From assembly GCA_943913335.1 (NCBI GenBank), contig CALTXS010000015.1, positions 1-10,947 of the forward strand: 10,947 nt of DNA, written 5' to 3'. The stretch is from an uncultured Lysobacter sp. GTDB taxonomy: Bacteria > Pseudomonadota > Gammaproteobacteria > Xanthomonadales > Xanthomonadaceae. A model generated the notes under the pieces. That model was given only the letters and a program-made list of their open reading frames with translations, made no database searches and was not told where the DNA came from. Numbering within the stretch: the first letter of the stretch is position 1; each line of letters starts with the position of its first letter. Shown piece by piece: positions 1 through 7,116 of the stretch. The translations under genes were made by a program, and so were the position numbers.

Positions 1-97
1 GCTGCTGTTGGCACTGCCCATGATGGCACTGTACGAGCTCGGCATCGTCGCCGGCGGCTGGGTAAAGGCAAAAAACTCGCCAGTGGCGGATGCTTGA
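1..97 (+). CDS. tatC: Twin-arginine translocase subunit TatC, C-terminal fragment (partial, 5' end off window)
   Basis: The reading frame starting at base 2 encodes 31 residues and then a TGA at 95-97. The peptide starts in a hydrophobic stretch (LLLALPMMALYELGIV) and ends in a short polar, lysine-containing tail. This matches the end of TatC, whose last transmembrane helix typically carries an 'LALPM...L(F/Y)E(I/L)G' pattern. TatC is the multi-spanning inner-membrane receptor that binds twin-arginine signal peptides and, with TatA and TatB, exports folded proteins. Only about a tenth of the protein is visible, so the call rests on this one motif. The gene would lie just upstream of the cytochrome c5 gene on the same strand, with 116 bp between them. 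Confidence 0.72.
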   Translation, partial: LLLALPMMALYELGIVAGGWVKAKNSPVADA

Positions 98-213
98 GTT
101 AAACTAATCCCGTTTTGCTGGGCCTTCCGGGGGCTGGCTTGTTGATATTGTCCTCTGCGGTCGGGCGCACATACCATGCGTTCCGGTCTCGAACTGACCC
201 TTAAGGTGCACTT

Positions 214-723
214 GTGCGTAATTACGACCTTGAATTCCTGAAACGCTTCTCGCTGGTGATCCTGTTCCTTCTCGCGGTCATGGTGGCCCTGATTTTTGCA
301 GGTATTCACCTCGGCAAGTCCATCCCGCCCGAGGTCAGCAAGAGCGCTCAACAGCAAACGGTCAACCGCATTGCGCCGACCGGTTCGGTCTACGCCGGTG
401 CCGAGGGTGATCTGCGCAAGCAAGCCGCCGCCGATGCCGCGCTGGCTCGCGCCAAGGCCAATGTCGCCTTTGGTGGCACGCTCGATGGCAAGGTCATCTA
501 TGACGGCCTGTGTGGCGCTTGCCACAAGTCCGGTTCGGGCGGCGCACCGACGCTGGCCGGCGGTCAGTTCAAGGCTCGCCTGGCCAAGGGCGAAGAAACC
601 CTGATCAAGCACGCAATTGAAGGCTTCACCGGCGCTGCCGGCGTGATGCCTGCCCGTGGCGGTAACCCGTCCGTGAGCGATGAACAAATCAAAGCCACCG
701 TTGAGTGGATGCTCGCTCAGTAA
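214..723 (+). CDS. Membrane-anchored cytochrome c5-like monohaem protein
   Basis: This 169-aa protein starts at GTG 214, chosen because an AAGGTG ribosome site (203-208) sits 5 nt upstream. Residues about 13-33 form one hydrophobic helix, an uncleaved signal anchor, followed by an Ala/Lys-rich linker (about 35-90) on the periplasmic side. The C-terminal domain (about 90-169) is a class I cytochrome c: the CGACH haem site has Cys100, Cys103 and His104, and the sixth ligand is most likely Met145 in 'GVMPARGG', a typical cytochrome c5 signature. The likely role is electron transfer in the periplasm, probably to a terminal oxidase; the partner is not encoded here. c-type cytochromes leave the cell by Sec and acquire haem outside, so the adjacent tatC need not be functionally linked. 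Confidence 0.9.
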   Translation: MRNYDLEFLKRFSLVILFLLAVMVALIFAGIHLGKSIPPEVSKSAQQQTVNRIAPTGSVYAGAEGDLRKQAAADAALARAKANVAFGGTLDGKVIYDGLCGACHKSGSGGAPTLAGGQFKARLAKGEETLIKHAIEGFTGAAGVMPARGGNPSVSDEQIKATVEWMLAQ

Positions 724-735
724 TCCGGAGCCGGC

Positions 736-1389
736 ATGAGCGCCGATTCGGTTCGCGTTGACGGCCCCATCGGGCCACTCGAAGCCATCTTCGAGGGCCC
801 TGAGACCGACGCCGTTGCGCAACCCGTAGTTGCAGTCATCTGTCACCCGCTCTCTACCGAGGGTGGGTCTTTGCATAATAAGGTCGTGACCATGACCGCC
901 CGCGCACTGCGCGAGAGCGGAGTGGCTACCGTCCGTTTCAACTTCCGTTCGGTCGGTGCCTCGGTCGGCTCGTTTGACCATGGCGAAGGCGAATCCGACG
1001 ATCTGGCCGCCGTCGTGGCCGAAGCCCGCCAGCGCTTTCCGGGCTACGAGCTGTGGCTGGCCGGTTTCAGTTTCGGTGCCTATGTGGCCATCCGCAATGC
1101 ACGCCGGCTGGACGCCAAATACCTGATCAGCATCGCACCGCCGGTCGGTCGTAGCTGGGACTTCAAGGCACTCGAACTGCCGCAGTGTCCGTGGCTGATC
1201 ATCCAGGGTGATGCCGATGAGATCGTGGACCCGGCCAAAGTGTATGACTGGGTCGAGTCGCTCCAAGGTCTCGCCGAGCCGCCGGAACTGGTCAAAGTGC
1301 CGGAGACCACCCACTTCTTTCATCGCCGCCTGATGGATCTGCGGGGTGTGATCAAGCACTCCATCAAACGTTACTTGCCCGGCGCATGA
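736..1389 (+). CDS. Alpha/beta hydrolase, COG2945 type
   Basis: This 217-aa protein has an alpha/beta hydrolase fold. ATG 736 is preceded by GGAG (727-730) at 5 nt and lies 12 nt after the cytochrome gene. The nucleophile elbow is GFSFG with Ser112. The acid is most likely Asp161 in 'GDADEIVD', and the catalytic His is His193 in 'TTHFF'. The early 'VICHPLSTEGGSLHNKVV' block and 'FNFRSVGASVGSFDHGEGE' are characteristic of the COG2945 group of small predicted hydrolases. No signal peptide is visible, so it is probably cytoplasmic. The substrate is unknown; esterase or thioesterase activity is the family-level guess. Its TGA overlaps the start of the next gene in an ATGA arrangement, which suggests co-translation with the ATPase. 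Confidence 0.88.
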   Translation: MSADSVRVDGPIGPLEAIFEGPETDAVAQPVVAVICHPLSTEGGSLHNKVVTMTARALRESGVATVRFNFRSVGASVGSFDHGEGESDDLAAVVAEARQRFPGYELWLAGFSFGAYVAIRNARRLDAKYLISIAPPVGRSWDFKALELPQCPWLIIQGDADEIVDPAKVYDWVESLQGLAEPPELVKVPETTHFFHRRLMDLRGVIKHSIKRYLPGA

Positions 1390-2480
1390 AGCCGTCGGCG
1401 CGTTATGCCCAAGGGATCACTGCGGGCGAGTGGCAATCGGATCCTGCGCAACTGCGGGTCCTGCAATCGCTGGACCGCATCCATACCGCGCTGCAGACGG
1501 CACCCGCACGCTCCTCGTCGTTGCTAGGTCGCCTGTTCGGTGGCGGCTCCGCTGCGTCGTCTGCGGTACAGGGCCTGTATCTGTATGGCGGTGTCGGTCG
1601 CGGCAAGACCTTTCTGGTCGATCTGCTGTTCGATGCGGTCGAAGGCATCCCCAAGCGCCGCACACACTTCCACCGGTTTATGCGCGAGTTGCATGCGCGT
1701 CTGCGGACCCACCAGGGCGAACGCGATCCGCTAGTGCCGATTGCGGCAGAACTGGCCGCCACCGCGCGCTTGCTGGTGCTGGACGAATTTTTTGTCAATG
1801 ACATTGGCGATGCGATGGTGCTTGGCCGTCTGCTCGATGCGCTGTTCGCACAGGGCGTTACCCTGGTGACGACATCGAACATCGAACCCGACGGGCTGTA
1901 CAAGGACGGTCTGCAGCGCGCCGGATTCCTGCCGGCCATCGCGGCGCTAAAATCGCATTGCGAGGTGCTGCACATGGACAGCGCCACCGACTATCGCCTG
2001 CGGGCGTTGACGCAATCGCCGGTGTATCGCGCGCCGCTCGATGCGCAGAGCGATGCCTGGATTGCCGGCCGCTTTGCGGAACTGACACATGGGCATCAGG
2101 CGAGCGTGACGCCGCTGGAAATCAACGATCGCGAGATCGCCGTGCGCGGTGTGGCCGATGGTGTGGCCCGGTTTGATTTCGCTGCATTGTGCGAGGGCCC
2201 GCGCTCGCCATCGGACTATATCGAGATCGCGACCGAGTTCCACACGGTGCTCGTCGGCGGGATTCCTGTGTTCGACGGCAGCAATGACGATGCCGGTCGG
2301 CGCTTCGTGTATCTGATCGATGAGCTCTATGATCGTCGCATCAATCTGGTGTGCACCGCTGCAGCCGATCCGGTCTCGCTGTGCGCCAGCGCCAAACTCG
2401 CGATGCCGTTTGAACGGACCGCATCGCGCCTGATTGAAATGCAGTCGGCCGACTACCTGGCCTCTACGCCTGACGCCTGA
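1386..2480 (+). CDS. zapE: Cell-division-associated AFG1-like ATPase ZapE
   Basis: This 364-aa P-loop ATPase is close in length to E. coli ZapE (about 375 aa). Walker A is GVGRGKT at residues 69-75 and Walker B is LLVLDEF with Asp133-Glu134. Sensor 1 lies in 'VTTSN' (about 161-165). The family block 'RRFVYLIDELYDRRINLVCT' is at 305-324, and 'FERTASRLIEMQS' near residue 342 carries the sensor-2 arginines. In E. coli, ZapE interacts with FtsZ and helps constriction under stress; the eukaryotic homologue AFG1/LACE1 acts in mitochondrial protein quality control. ATG 1386 overlaps the hydrolase stop by 4 bp and has no clear ribosome site of its own, so translational coupling is likely. It ends 17 bp before the stop of the convergent permease, with no strong terminator between them. 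Confidence 0.92.
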   Translation: MKPSARYAQGITAGEWQSDPAQLRVLQSLDRIHTALQTAPARSSSLLGRLFGGGSAASSAVQGLYLYGGVGRGKTFLVDLLFDAVEGIPKRRTHFHRFMRELHARLRTHQGERDPLVPIAAELAATARLLVLDEFFVNDIGDAMVLGRLLDALFAQGVTLVTTSNIEPDGLYKDGLQRAGFLPAIAALKSHCEVLHMDSATDYRLRALTQSPVYRAPLDAQSDAWIAGRFAELTHGHQASVTPLEINDREIAVRGVADGVARFDFAALCEGPRSPSDYIEIATEFHTVLVGGIPVFDGSNDDAGRRFVYLIDELYDRRINLVCTAAADPVSLCASAKLAMPFERTASRLIEMQSADYLASTPDA

Positions 2481-2497
2481 CCCTTAACGCACTGCGA

Positions 2498-3823
2498 TCA
2501 GTTGACGGGCGTGCGCATTGAGCGGCGGGCCATGTGCAAACCAAAGTACAGAACGATCAGCGCTGCTAACCAAGTGGCGATGGCTTTCCATTCGGTGAGT
2601 GGCAAGGTCAGCAGGATGGCGGCCATGATGCCAATCGAAATCAGCGGAACCACCGGTCCGAGCGGCAAGCGGAATGGCGTGCCGTGTTCCTGCACATTGG
2701 ATGCTTGCAGTTTCCAAGCCGCCGCGCAGACCAAGGCATAGACCATACAGTTGGCGCCGCCGCTCATGGTGGCGAGCGATTCGAAGTTACCGCCGAGCGC
2801 GAGCAATGTACCGCCTATGGCATGCAGAATTAACGCAGTGCGCGGTACGTGGTAACGCGAATCCAACGAGCCCAGTGCTTTGGGCAAGTAACCATCACGT
2901 CCCAATGCAAACAGCAGACGTGACGAGGCGAGCAAGTTGCCCATCAGAAAGCCGAGCATGGATACACAGGCGGTTAGCAGCAAGGCAGTGCGTGCGATCG
3001 GCAACAGCACACCCGCCGCATCTGCAATCGGCGTCCTGGTGCCGGCCAGATCGGCCTTGAGCAGACCTTGCGTCACAATCTGCAACGACACATACAAGAT
3101 GACGACCAGCAACGTACCGATGAGCGTGGCGCGTGGCACATTCCGCGACGGATCCTGCACCTCGCCCGAGGGAATTAGCGCAGTCTCAATACCGGAGTAG
3201 GCAAAGATCACTAAGATCATGGCCGGTCCCATTGCGGCCCAGGCCGGCCACCGGGTAAAGCTCACCTGCGACCAGTCCACAAAAGCCATGCCGATAATCG
3301 CCAGCACAAACAGGGGCGTGAGCTTGAGACCTGCCAACACGTTGATGGCACGCGAACCGAGCTTGATGCCAAACAGATTGAGCGCAAGCAGCAACACATA
3401 CACCAGCACGATGGCCACGCGGCGACCCGTCTCCGTACCCACGACCGGAATAAAGGCCTGCAGCTGATCCATCAGCGCTGCGGCCACACCGCCGCTGGAT
3501 GCGACGTTGCAGATCCACATCAGAGAGCCGGCAACAAAACCGATCAAAGGACCAAAGGCGGCGCGGCCATAGGTGTAGGGACCACCCGTCGTGGCAGCGC
3601 GCGATCCGGCGGCCGCAAAACACATCGAGATTGGAATGATTGCCAGGGCGCCGAGCACAAACGCCAACGGTGCCGAGGGCCCGAGCCGCTCAAACAGGCG
3701 CGATGGCATGGCAAAGATACCGGCACCCACGATGATGTTGACGATCACTGCCGCCAGTCCGAACGGACCGAGAGCTTGCACGAGTTGCCGTTCTGCTGCG
3801 CGGCCGCTGAGTTTGGTATCCAT
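2498..3823 (-). CDS. APC-superfamily amino acid permease
   Basis: This 441-aa, very hydrophobic protein has about 12 predicted membrane helices. It carries hallmark APC (COG0531) motifs: the broken TM1 'IVGAGIFAMPS' (about 31-41), the broken TM6 'FAYSGIETA' (about 207-215), and the following loop 'GEVQDPSRNVPRAT' (about 220-233). It should be an inner-membrane secondary transporter for amino acids or related amines; the substrate cannot be read from the sequence. The start at ATG 3823 leaves a normal 18-residue cytoplasmic tail before TM1, and the next Met (residue 39) lies inside TM1, so a start near 3823 is required. No good ribosome site precedes it. The divergent queF start is only 16 bp away, so any promoter must overlap the queF start or lie inside queF. 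Confidence 0.88.
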   Translation of the reverse strand: MDTKLSGRAAERQLVQALGPFGLAAVIVNIIVGAGIFAMPSRLFERLGPSAPLAFVLGALAIIPISMCFAAAGSRAATTGGPYTYGRAAFGPLIGFVAGSLMWICNVASSGGVAAALMDQLQAFIPVVGTETGRRVAIVLVYVLLLALNLFGIKLGSRAINVLAGLKLTPLFVLAIIGMAFVDWSQVSFTRWPAWAAMGPAMILVIFAYSGIETALIPSGEVQDPSRNVPRATLIGTLLVVILYVSLQIVTQGLLKADLAGTRTPIADAAGVLLPIARTALLLTACVSMLGFLMGNLLASSRLLFALGRDGYLPKALGSLDSRYHVPRTALILHAIGGTLLALGGNFESLATMSGGANCMVYALVCAAAWKLQASNVQEHGTPFRLPLGPVVPLISIGIMAAILLTLPLTEWKAIATWLAALIVLYFGLHMARRSMRTPVN

Positions 3824-3827
3824 GGAA

Positions 3828-3833
3828 TAGAAT
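3828..3833 (+). promoter_or_regulatory. Candidate -10 box (TAGAAT) for queF
   Basis: TAGAAT differs from the sigma-70 -10 consensus at one base and ends 6 nt before the queF ATG. If used, transcription would begin at or very near the start codon, giving a leaderless or almost leaderless mRNA. No good -35 is seen at the expected distance (3805-3810 is cgctga), so this is tentative. Confidence 0.3.
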
Positions 3834-3839
3834 TAAGGC

Positions 3840-4700
3840 ATGAATCACCCGCACGACTCAACTCTTGGCCGCAGTGTCGAATATCCCGCGCAGTACGATC
3901 CCGGACTGCTGTTTCCGATTCCGCGTGCCCATGGCCGCCGCGGCCTGATCAGCGCCGACGGACGCGAGTCCACCGGCGAGGAGTTCATGCCCTTCATCGG
4001 GCACGATCGCTGGCATGCGTACGAGGTCAGCTGGCTCAATGCCAAAGGCAAGCCGCAGGTCACCACGCTGACCCTGACGGTGCCGGGCTATTCGCCATTC
4101 CTGATCGAATCCAAGTCGCTCAAGCTGTATCTCAACTCGTTCAACTCCGCCCGTCTCGACAACATCGGGACCTTGCTGGATCGTATCGACAACGATCTGT
4201 CGGCTGTCGCCGGCGCCGATGTCGAAGTGCAGGTCGGCCTGCCCGAGTTCGCGGGAACCCAGGAGCGCTGGTGGGATGGGCGTAAGGATCCGGTCTTCGA
4301 CTTGGATACGCTCGATGTTGAGATCAGCCATTACGGTCCGCCGGACTCGAGCCTCCTGAATGCGGATGCGGGTACGGTGGTGCAGGAGGTGCTGACCTCG
4401 CAGCTGCTCAAGTCCAACTGCCCGGTGACGTCGCAACCCGACTGGGCCAGCCTGCGAATCGCCTATACCGGACCCCAGATCGATCGCGAGTCGCTGTTGC
4501 GATACATCGTCAGTTTCCGTGATCACTGCGAGTTCCACGAGCAGTGCGTTGAGCGGATCTACTGCGACCTGATGCGGCTGCGTCTTAAAACATTGAGCGT
4601 CGATGCGCGGTATACCCGCCGCGGCGGTCTGGACATCAACCCATGGCGCGCCACCCCGGCCCATCCGATCCCGCGGGCGTATCGCGACGAACGGCAGTAA
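3840..4700 (+). CDS. queF: NADPH-dependent 7-cyano-7-deazaguanine reductase QueF (preQ0 reductase)
   Basis: QueF reduces the nitrile of preQ0 to the amine preQ1 with two NADPH, a cytoplasmic step of tRNA queuosine synthesis. At 286 aa this is the long, two-domain (tandem T-fold) type found in E. coli and Vibrio. The signature ESKSLKLY is at residues 90-97. The catalytic Cys194 in '[14 protein letters not shown]' forms the thioimide, Asp201 acts in proton transfer, and His233-Glu234 in 'FHEQC' are the substrate-binding pair. All sit 4 residues later than my recollection of the E. coli numbering. ATG 3840 begins 16 bp from the divergent permease start. AAGG (3835-3838) lies only 1 nt from the ATG, too close to be a normal ribosome site, while GGAA (3824-3827) is 12 nt away. 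No preQ1 riboswitch fits in this gap. Confidence 0.96.
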   Translation: MNHPHDSTLGRSVEYPAQYDPGLLFPIPRAHGRRGLISADGRESTGEEFMPFIGHDRWHAYEVSWLNAKGKPQVTTLTLTVPGYSPFLIESKSLKLYLNSFNSARLDNIGTLLDRIDNDLSAVAGADVEVQVGLPEFAGTQERWWDGRKDPVFDLDTLDVEISHYGPPDSSLLNADAGTVVQEVLTSQLLKSNCPVTSQPDWASLRIAYTGPQIDRESLLRYIVSFRDHCEFHEQCVERIYCDLMRLRLKTLSVDARYTRRGGLDINPWRATPAHPIPRAYRDERQ

Positions 4701-4717
4701 TTCGGCGTTCAGCGATT

Positions 4718-4747
4718 TTGCCAAGATCACAATGATTCCTTAACGAT
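4718..4747 (+). promoter_or_regulatory. Weak candidate promoter for the LysM gene
   Basis: TTGCCA (4718-4723) matches the -35 consensus at five of six bases. At 17-18 nt downstream there is only a poor -10 (TAACGA/AACGAT, 4741-4747). The 97-bp gap between queF and the LysM gene is the natural place for a promoter. A small imperfect hairpin (AAAGG...CCTTT, 4762-4780) lies just before the ribosome site. Offered only as a candidate. Confidence 0.2.
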
Positions 4748-4797
4748 CGTCATGCCAGAGTAAAGGCGTGTTTCACCTTTGCACTAGGAGACGAGCA

Positions 4798-5067
4798 ATG
4801 AGCAACACCGAAACCCCTGACCTGAGCGGCTTCCAATCGGGCGTTCAATCTACCGAAGAAATCACCGGCGGCTCCGGTGCCGGCGGCGGTGCCGGCGAAC
4901 AAACCTACACTGTTGAAAAGGGCGACACCCTGTCGGGTATCTCCAAGCAGTTCTATGGTTCGGCCAATCATTGGCGCGATATTTTCGAAGCCAATACCGA
5001 CCAGCTCGAAAACCCGGACAAGATTTTCCCGGGCCAAGTGCTCAAGATTCCGGCCCGCGCCGAATAA
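4798..5067 (+). CDS. Small LysM-domain protein without signal peptide
   Basis: This 89-aa acidic protein starts at ATG 4798, chosen because AGGAG (4786-4790) lies 7 nt upstream. An in-frame ATG at 4768 would add ten residues ([10 protein letters not shown]) that do not form a signal peptide. Residues 1-34 are a polar, Gly/Ser-rich tail. Residues about 36-86 form one LysM domain: it opens with '[18 protein letters not shown]' and closes with '[14 protein letters not shown]'. LysM domains usually bind N-acetylglucosamine polymers such as peptidoglycan, but with no export signal this one may stay in the cytoplasm, as with E. coli Kbp (BON plus LysM); a BON domain is absent here. Codon choice looks strongly biased, suggesting high expression. 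The lipoprotein gene follows after 43 bp and may be co-transcribed. Confidence 0.88.
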   Translation: MSNTETPDLSGFQSGVQSTEEITGGSGAGGGAGEQTYTVEKGDTLSGISKQFYGSANHWRDIFEANTDQLENPDKIFPGQVLKIPARAE

Positions 5068-5110
5068 TCTACCGTTCTAGACAATAAGACTGTATTTAAG
5101 GGATCAGACA

Positions 5111-5572
5111 ATGAAGGCTAATCGCATTTACGTTGTTGCCGCTGCCGCCGTGCTGGCTACGGCCGCCATGGTCGGCTGCAAGAAGAAAGAAGAAACCGCA
5201 CCGGTCGCTCCGGTCACCGCACCGGCCGCTACCGTCTCCGTGACGTCGGTCGACCTGGGTAACGCCATCGGCGCCGACAGCAAGGTCTCGGCCACCGGCA
5301 CCACCTTTAAGCCGATCGACAAGGTCTACGTTTCGGTGAGCACCAGCACCTCGGACATGGCCGCAACCGTTCCGGGCACCCTGGGCGCCAAGTGGTATTT
5401 CGGCACCACCGAAATCCCCAACACCGCCAAGGAAAGCCAAATCAACTTTAACGGCACCGGTAACACGGCGTTCGATTTGAGCAACGCCACCGGCATGCCG
5501 GCCGGCAAGTACAAGGTCGACATCAGCCTGAACGGCGCTGTGGTGTCCTCCAAGGAATTCGAAGTCAAGTAA
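5111..5572 (+). CDS. Predicted outer-membrane lipoprotein, function unknown
   Basis: This 153-aa protein starts at ATG 5111, with AAGGGA (5098-5103) 7 nt upstream. Residues 1-22 are a lipoprotein signal peptide with lipobox M-V-G-Cys23, so cleavage by signal peptidase II and lipidation at Cys23 are expected. Lys rather than Asp at +2 favours the outer membrane. A Lys/Glu then Pro/Ala/Thr linker (24-40) leads to a domain of about 110 residues rich in Val, Thr, Ser and Gly. Its alternating hydrophobic pattern and 'GMPAGKYKVDISLNGAVV' near the end look like a beta-sandwich, possibly Ig-like. I do not recognise a named family. Lys is almost always AAG and codons are strongly biased, suggesting an abundant protein. 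Two hairpins, the second a terminator, close the transcript. Confidence 0.82.
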   Translation: MKANRIYVVAAAAVLATAAMVGCKKKEETAPVAPVTAPAATVSVTSVDLGNAIGADSKVSATGTTFKPIDKVYVSVSTSTSDMAATVPGTLGAKWYFGTTEIPNTAKESQINFNGTGNTAFDLSNATGMPAGKYKVDISLNGAVVSSKEFEVK

Positions 5573-5595
5573 CCCCTTACGCGACTTCGATCCGA

Positions 5596-5615
5596 GCACC
5601 ACTTCTTAGTGGTGC
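5596..5615 (+). other. Perfect 8-bp hairpin in the 3' untranslated region
   Basis: GCACCACT (5596-5603) pairs perfectly with AGTGGTGC (5608-5615) around a TCTT loop. It lies 23 nt after the lipoprotein stop and 5 nt before the terminator stem. It has no U-tract, so it is not itself a terminator. It could protect the 3' end of the mRNA or belong to a 3'-derived small RNA; both are inference. Confidence 0.6.
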
Positions 5616-5620
5616 CTACG

Positions 5621-5653
5621 CCCCGCAACGCATCACGCGTTTGCGGGGTTTTT
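5621..5653 (+). terminator. Rho-independent terminator after the LysM/lipoprotein genes
   Basis: The GC-rich stem CCCCGCAA (5621-5628) pairs with TTGCGGGG (5641-5648). The inner CGC/GCG can extend the stem with a one-base bulge. The run TTTTTGTTT follows from 5647. It is placed to end the lipoprotein transcript and insulate the downstream YecA operon. Confidence 0.88.
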
Positions 5654-5680
5654 GTTTGCCGGCGCGCAAGTCGTTACACT
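5652..5680 (+). promoter_or_regulatory. Candidate sigma-70 promoter for the YecA-glycosyltransferase operon
   Basis: TTGTTT (5652-5657) and TACACT (5675-5680) are separated by 17 nt and match the -35 and -10 consensus at 3 and 4 of 6 positions. The -35 overlaps the T-tract of the preceding terminator. The -10 lies 30 bp upstream of ATG 5711. Confidence 0.3.
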
Positions 5681-5710
5681 GGGAACTGAACTGAATTTGC
5701 AGAGCCCATC

Positions 5711-6349
5711 ATGACCACTGAATTCACCGCCCTGTCCGATGAGCAGGTAGACCGTCTGTCCAATTGGCTCGATGAGCATGCCATCAACCATATGGGCATG
5801 AACCTGGAAGCGCTCGACGGCTACATGACCGCGCTGGTTCTGTCGCCCGAACCCGTTCCGTTCGAGGAATGGGAGCCCATCATCTGGGGCGAGAACGCAG
5901 CCAATGTCGACGCCGATGTGCGTCGTCAGGCGCAGGATTTGCTGACGCTGCACCTGGAGTCGGTCCGCGAGCGCGTCGCGCACGATGCCGAGTCCATCCC
6001 CGAGGAACTCACGCCGCTGATGTGGCTCCCCGACGAAGAGGATTTCAACAACGCCGAGGCCGACAGCATTGAGGCCGGCGGCGATTGGGCGCGCGGATTC
6101 TTTACCGGTATCGGCCTGCGCGAAACGCAGTGGGATGCATGGCTCGAGAGCTATGACTTTGTCGAAGAGATTTTCCTGTACATGGACCAGCTCGAGAGCG
6201 GTGAGGTCATGGACATGGACAATCCCGTGGCTGCCGGTACGCCGGTGTCCTTTAAGGAGCGCATGGAAATCATCGCCGCCTTGCCGACCATGTTGCGTGA
6301 CTTGGCGCAGCTGCGCGACAAAGAGGCCGCCGCTAAGGTGCTGCAATGA
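5711..6349 (+). CDS. YecA/UPF0149 family protein lacking the SEC-C zinc motif
   Basis: This 212-aa, strongly acidic, cytoplasmic protein belongs to the UPF0149 (YecA/YgfB) family. The family pattern is clear early on: 'MNLEALDGYMTALVLSPEPV' (about 30-49) and 'EEWEPIIWG' (about 52-60), followed by the 'DWARGFFTGIGL' helix (about 124-135). E. coli YecA ends in a Cys-rich SEC-C zinc-binding motif. This protein has no cysteine at all and ends in a Lys/Ala-rich helix, so that module is missing. The molecular function of the family is poorly defined. The ribosome site before ATG 5711 is weak. Its TGA overlaps the start of the glycosyltransferase gene by 4 bp, so the two are probably co-translated. 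Confidence 0.88.
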   Translation: MTTEFTALSDEQVDRLSNWLDEHAINHMGMNLEALDGYMTALVLSPEPVPFEEWEPIIWGENAANVDADVRRQAQDLLTLHLESVRERVAHDAESIPEELTPLMWLPDEEDFNNAEADSIEAGGDWARGFFTGIGLRETQWDAWLESYDFVEEIFLYMDQLESGEVMDMDNPVAAGTPVSFKERMEIIAALPTMLRDLAQLRDKEAAAKVLQ

Positions 6350-7107
6350 CATCCATGCAGCCACGACAGGATGTCGTCAATGTAATCTGCATGAAATGGG
6401 GCACCAAGTTCGGCCCCGAGTACGTCAACATTCTGCACAACATGGTGCAGCGCTACCTGGCACGTCCGCACCGCTTTATCTGCATTACCGATAATGCCGA
6501 GGGTTTCAATCCCGGCATCGAATCGCTGCCGATTCCGTCGGCGGGTCCGGCCGATACCAACTTCGCTCACGGTTGGCGCAAGCTGGCCATGTTCGCCAGC
6601 CCGCTCGGCGATCTTAAGGGCATGACGCTGTTTCTTGATCTTGATGTGGTGATCGTTGACCGTCTCGATCCGCTGTTCGAGTACAAGCCCGGCGAGATCT
6701 GCGTGGTGCGTGATTACCGCATGATTCGTGTGCGTGGCGATGACTTCGTCGGCAACACCTCGGTGCTGCGGTTCAACGCCGGCGAGGATCCGCAGGTGCT
6801 CGAGGATTTCATCGCGGCATGGGATGGCGACAAGGCCATCTACCGTAACGAGCAGGAGTTCCTGTCGCACTGGTTTCATTCGCGTGGTCGCTGGCAACAC
6901 TGGCCGGATACCTGGTGCCCTTCGTTCAAGCACGATTGCGTAGCGCTGGGTCCACTGAGTTACATCACCACGCCTAAGATCCCCGAGGGTGCCAAGGTCA
7001 TCGTGTTCCACGGCGATCCCAAGCCCGAGGATGCGCTGGCCGGTAAAGGCAGCAAGTGGTATCGCAAGATTCGCCCCACGCCGTGGGTGCGTGATTACTG
7101 GCGGTAA
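6346..7107 (+). CDS. Putative GT8-like glycosyltransferase (GT-A fold)
   Basis: This 253-aa cytoplasmic protein has no signal peptide or membrane helix. ATG 6346 overlaps the YecA stop (ATGA) and has AAGGTG (6335-6340) 5 nt upstream; Met4 (6355) is an alternative start. GT-A features include an N-terminal strand 'VNVICMKWGTKF' (11-22), the metal-binding DXD as Asp98-Leu-Asp100 in 'LFLDLDVVIVDRLDPLF', a 'NEQEFLSHWF' acceptor-region motif (168-177), and a C-terminal 'VFHGDPKP' (220-227). The last resembles the HG..KP metal/nucleotide motif of GT8 enzymes such as glycogenin and LgtC. It should transfer a sugar from a nucleotide-sugar donor. Donor and acceptor are unknown, and no LPS or capsule genes are nearby, so the target could be a cytosolic molecule or a lipid. 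Confidence 0.78.
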   Translation: MTSMQPRQDVVNVICMKWGTKFGPEYVNILHNMVQRYLARPHRFICITDNAEGFNPGIESLPIPSAGPADTNFAHGWRKLAMFASPLGDLKGMTLFLDLDVVIVDRLDPLFEYKPGEICVVRDYRMIRVRGDDFVGNTSVLRFNAGEDPQVLEDFIAAWDGDKAIYRNEQEFLSHWFHSRGRWQHWPDTWCPSFKHDCVALGPLSYITTPKIPEGAKVIVFHGDPKPEDALAGKGSKWYRKIRPTPWVRDYWR

Positions 7108-7116
7108 ATTAAGCCG

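Noticed and set aside
2498..3823. Permease as a dedicated transporter for queuosine precursors because of divergence from queF
   Set aside because: Its motifs are those of general APC amino acid permeases, not the YhhQ-type precursor transporter, so neighbourhood alone is insufficient.
3824..3839. preQ1 riboswitch upstream of queF
   Set aside because: Only 16 bp separate queF from the divergent permease start, and no pseudoknot-forming sequence is visible.
3858..4730. 290-codon open frame antisense to queF
   Set aside because: It almost entirely overlaps a confidently identified gene with intact catalytic residues, has no ribosome site and resembles no family. Long antisense frames are common in GC-rich DNA.
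5096..5602. 168-codon minus-strand frame antisense to the lipoprotein
   Set aside because: The plus-strand gene has a ribosome site, lipobox and terminator. The antisense product is Gly/Val/Asp-rich and unrecognisable.
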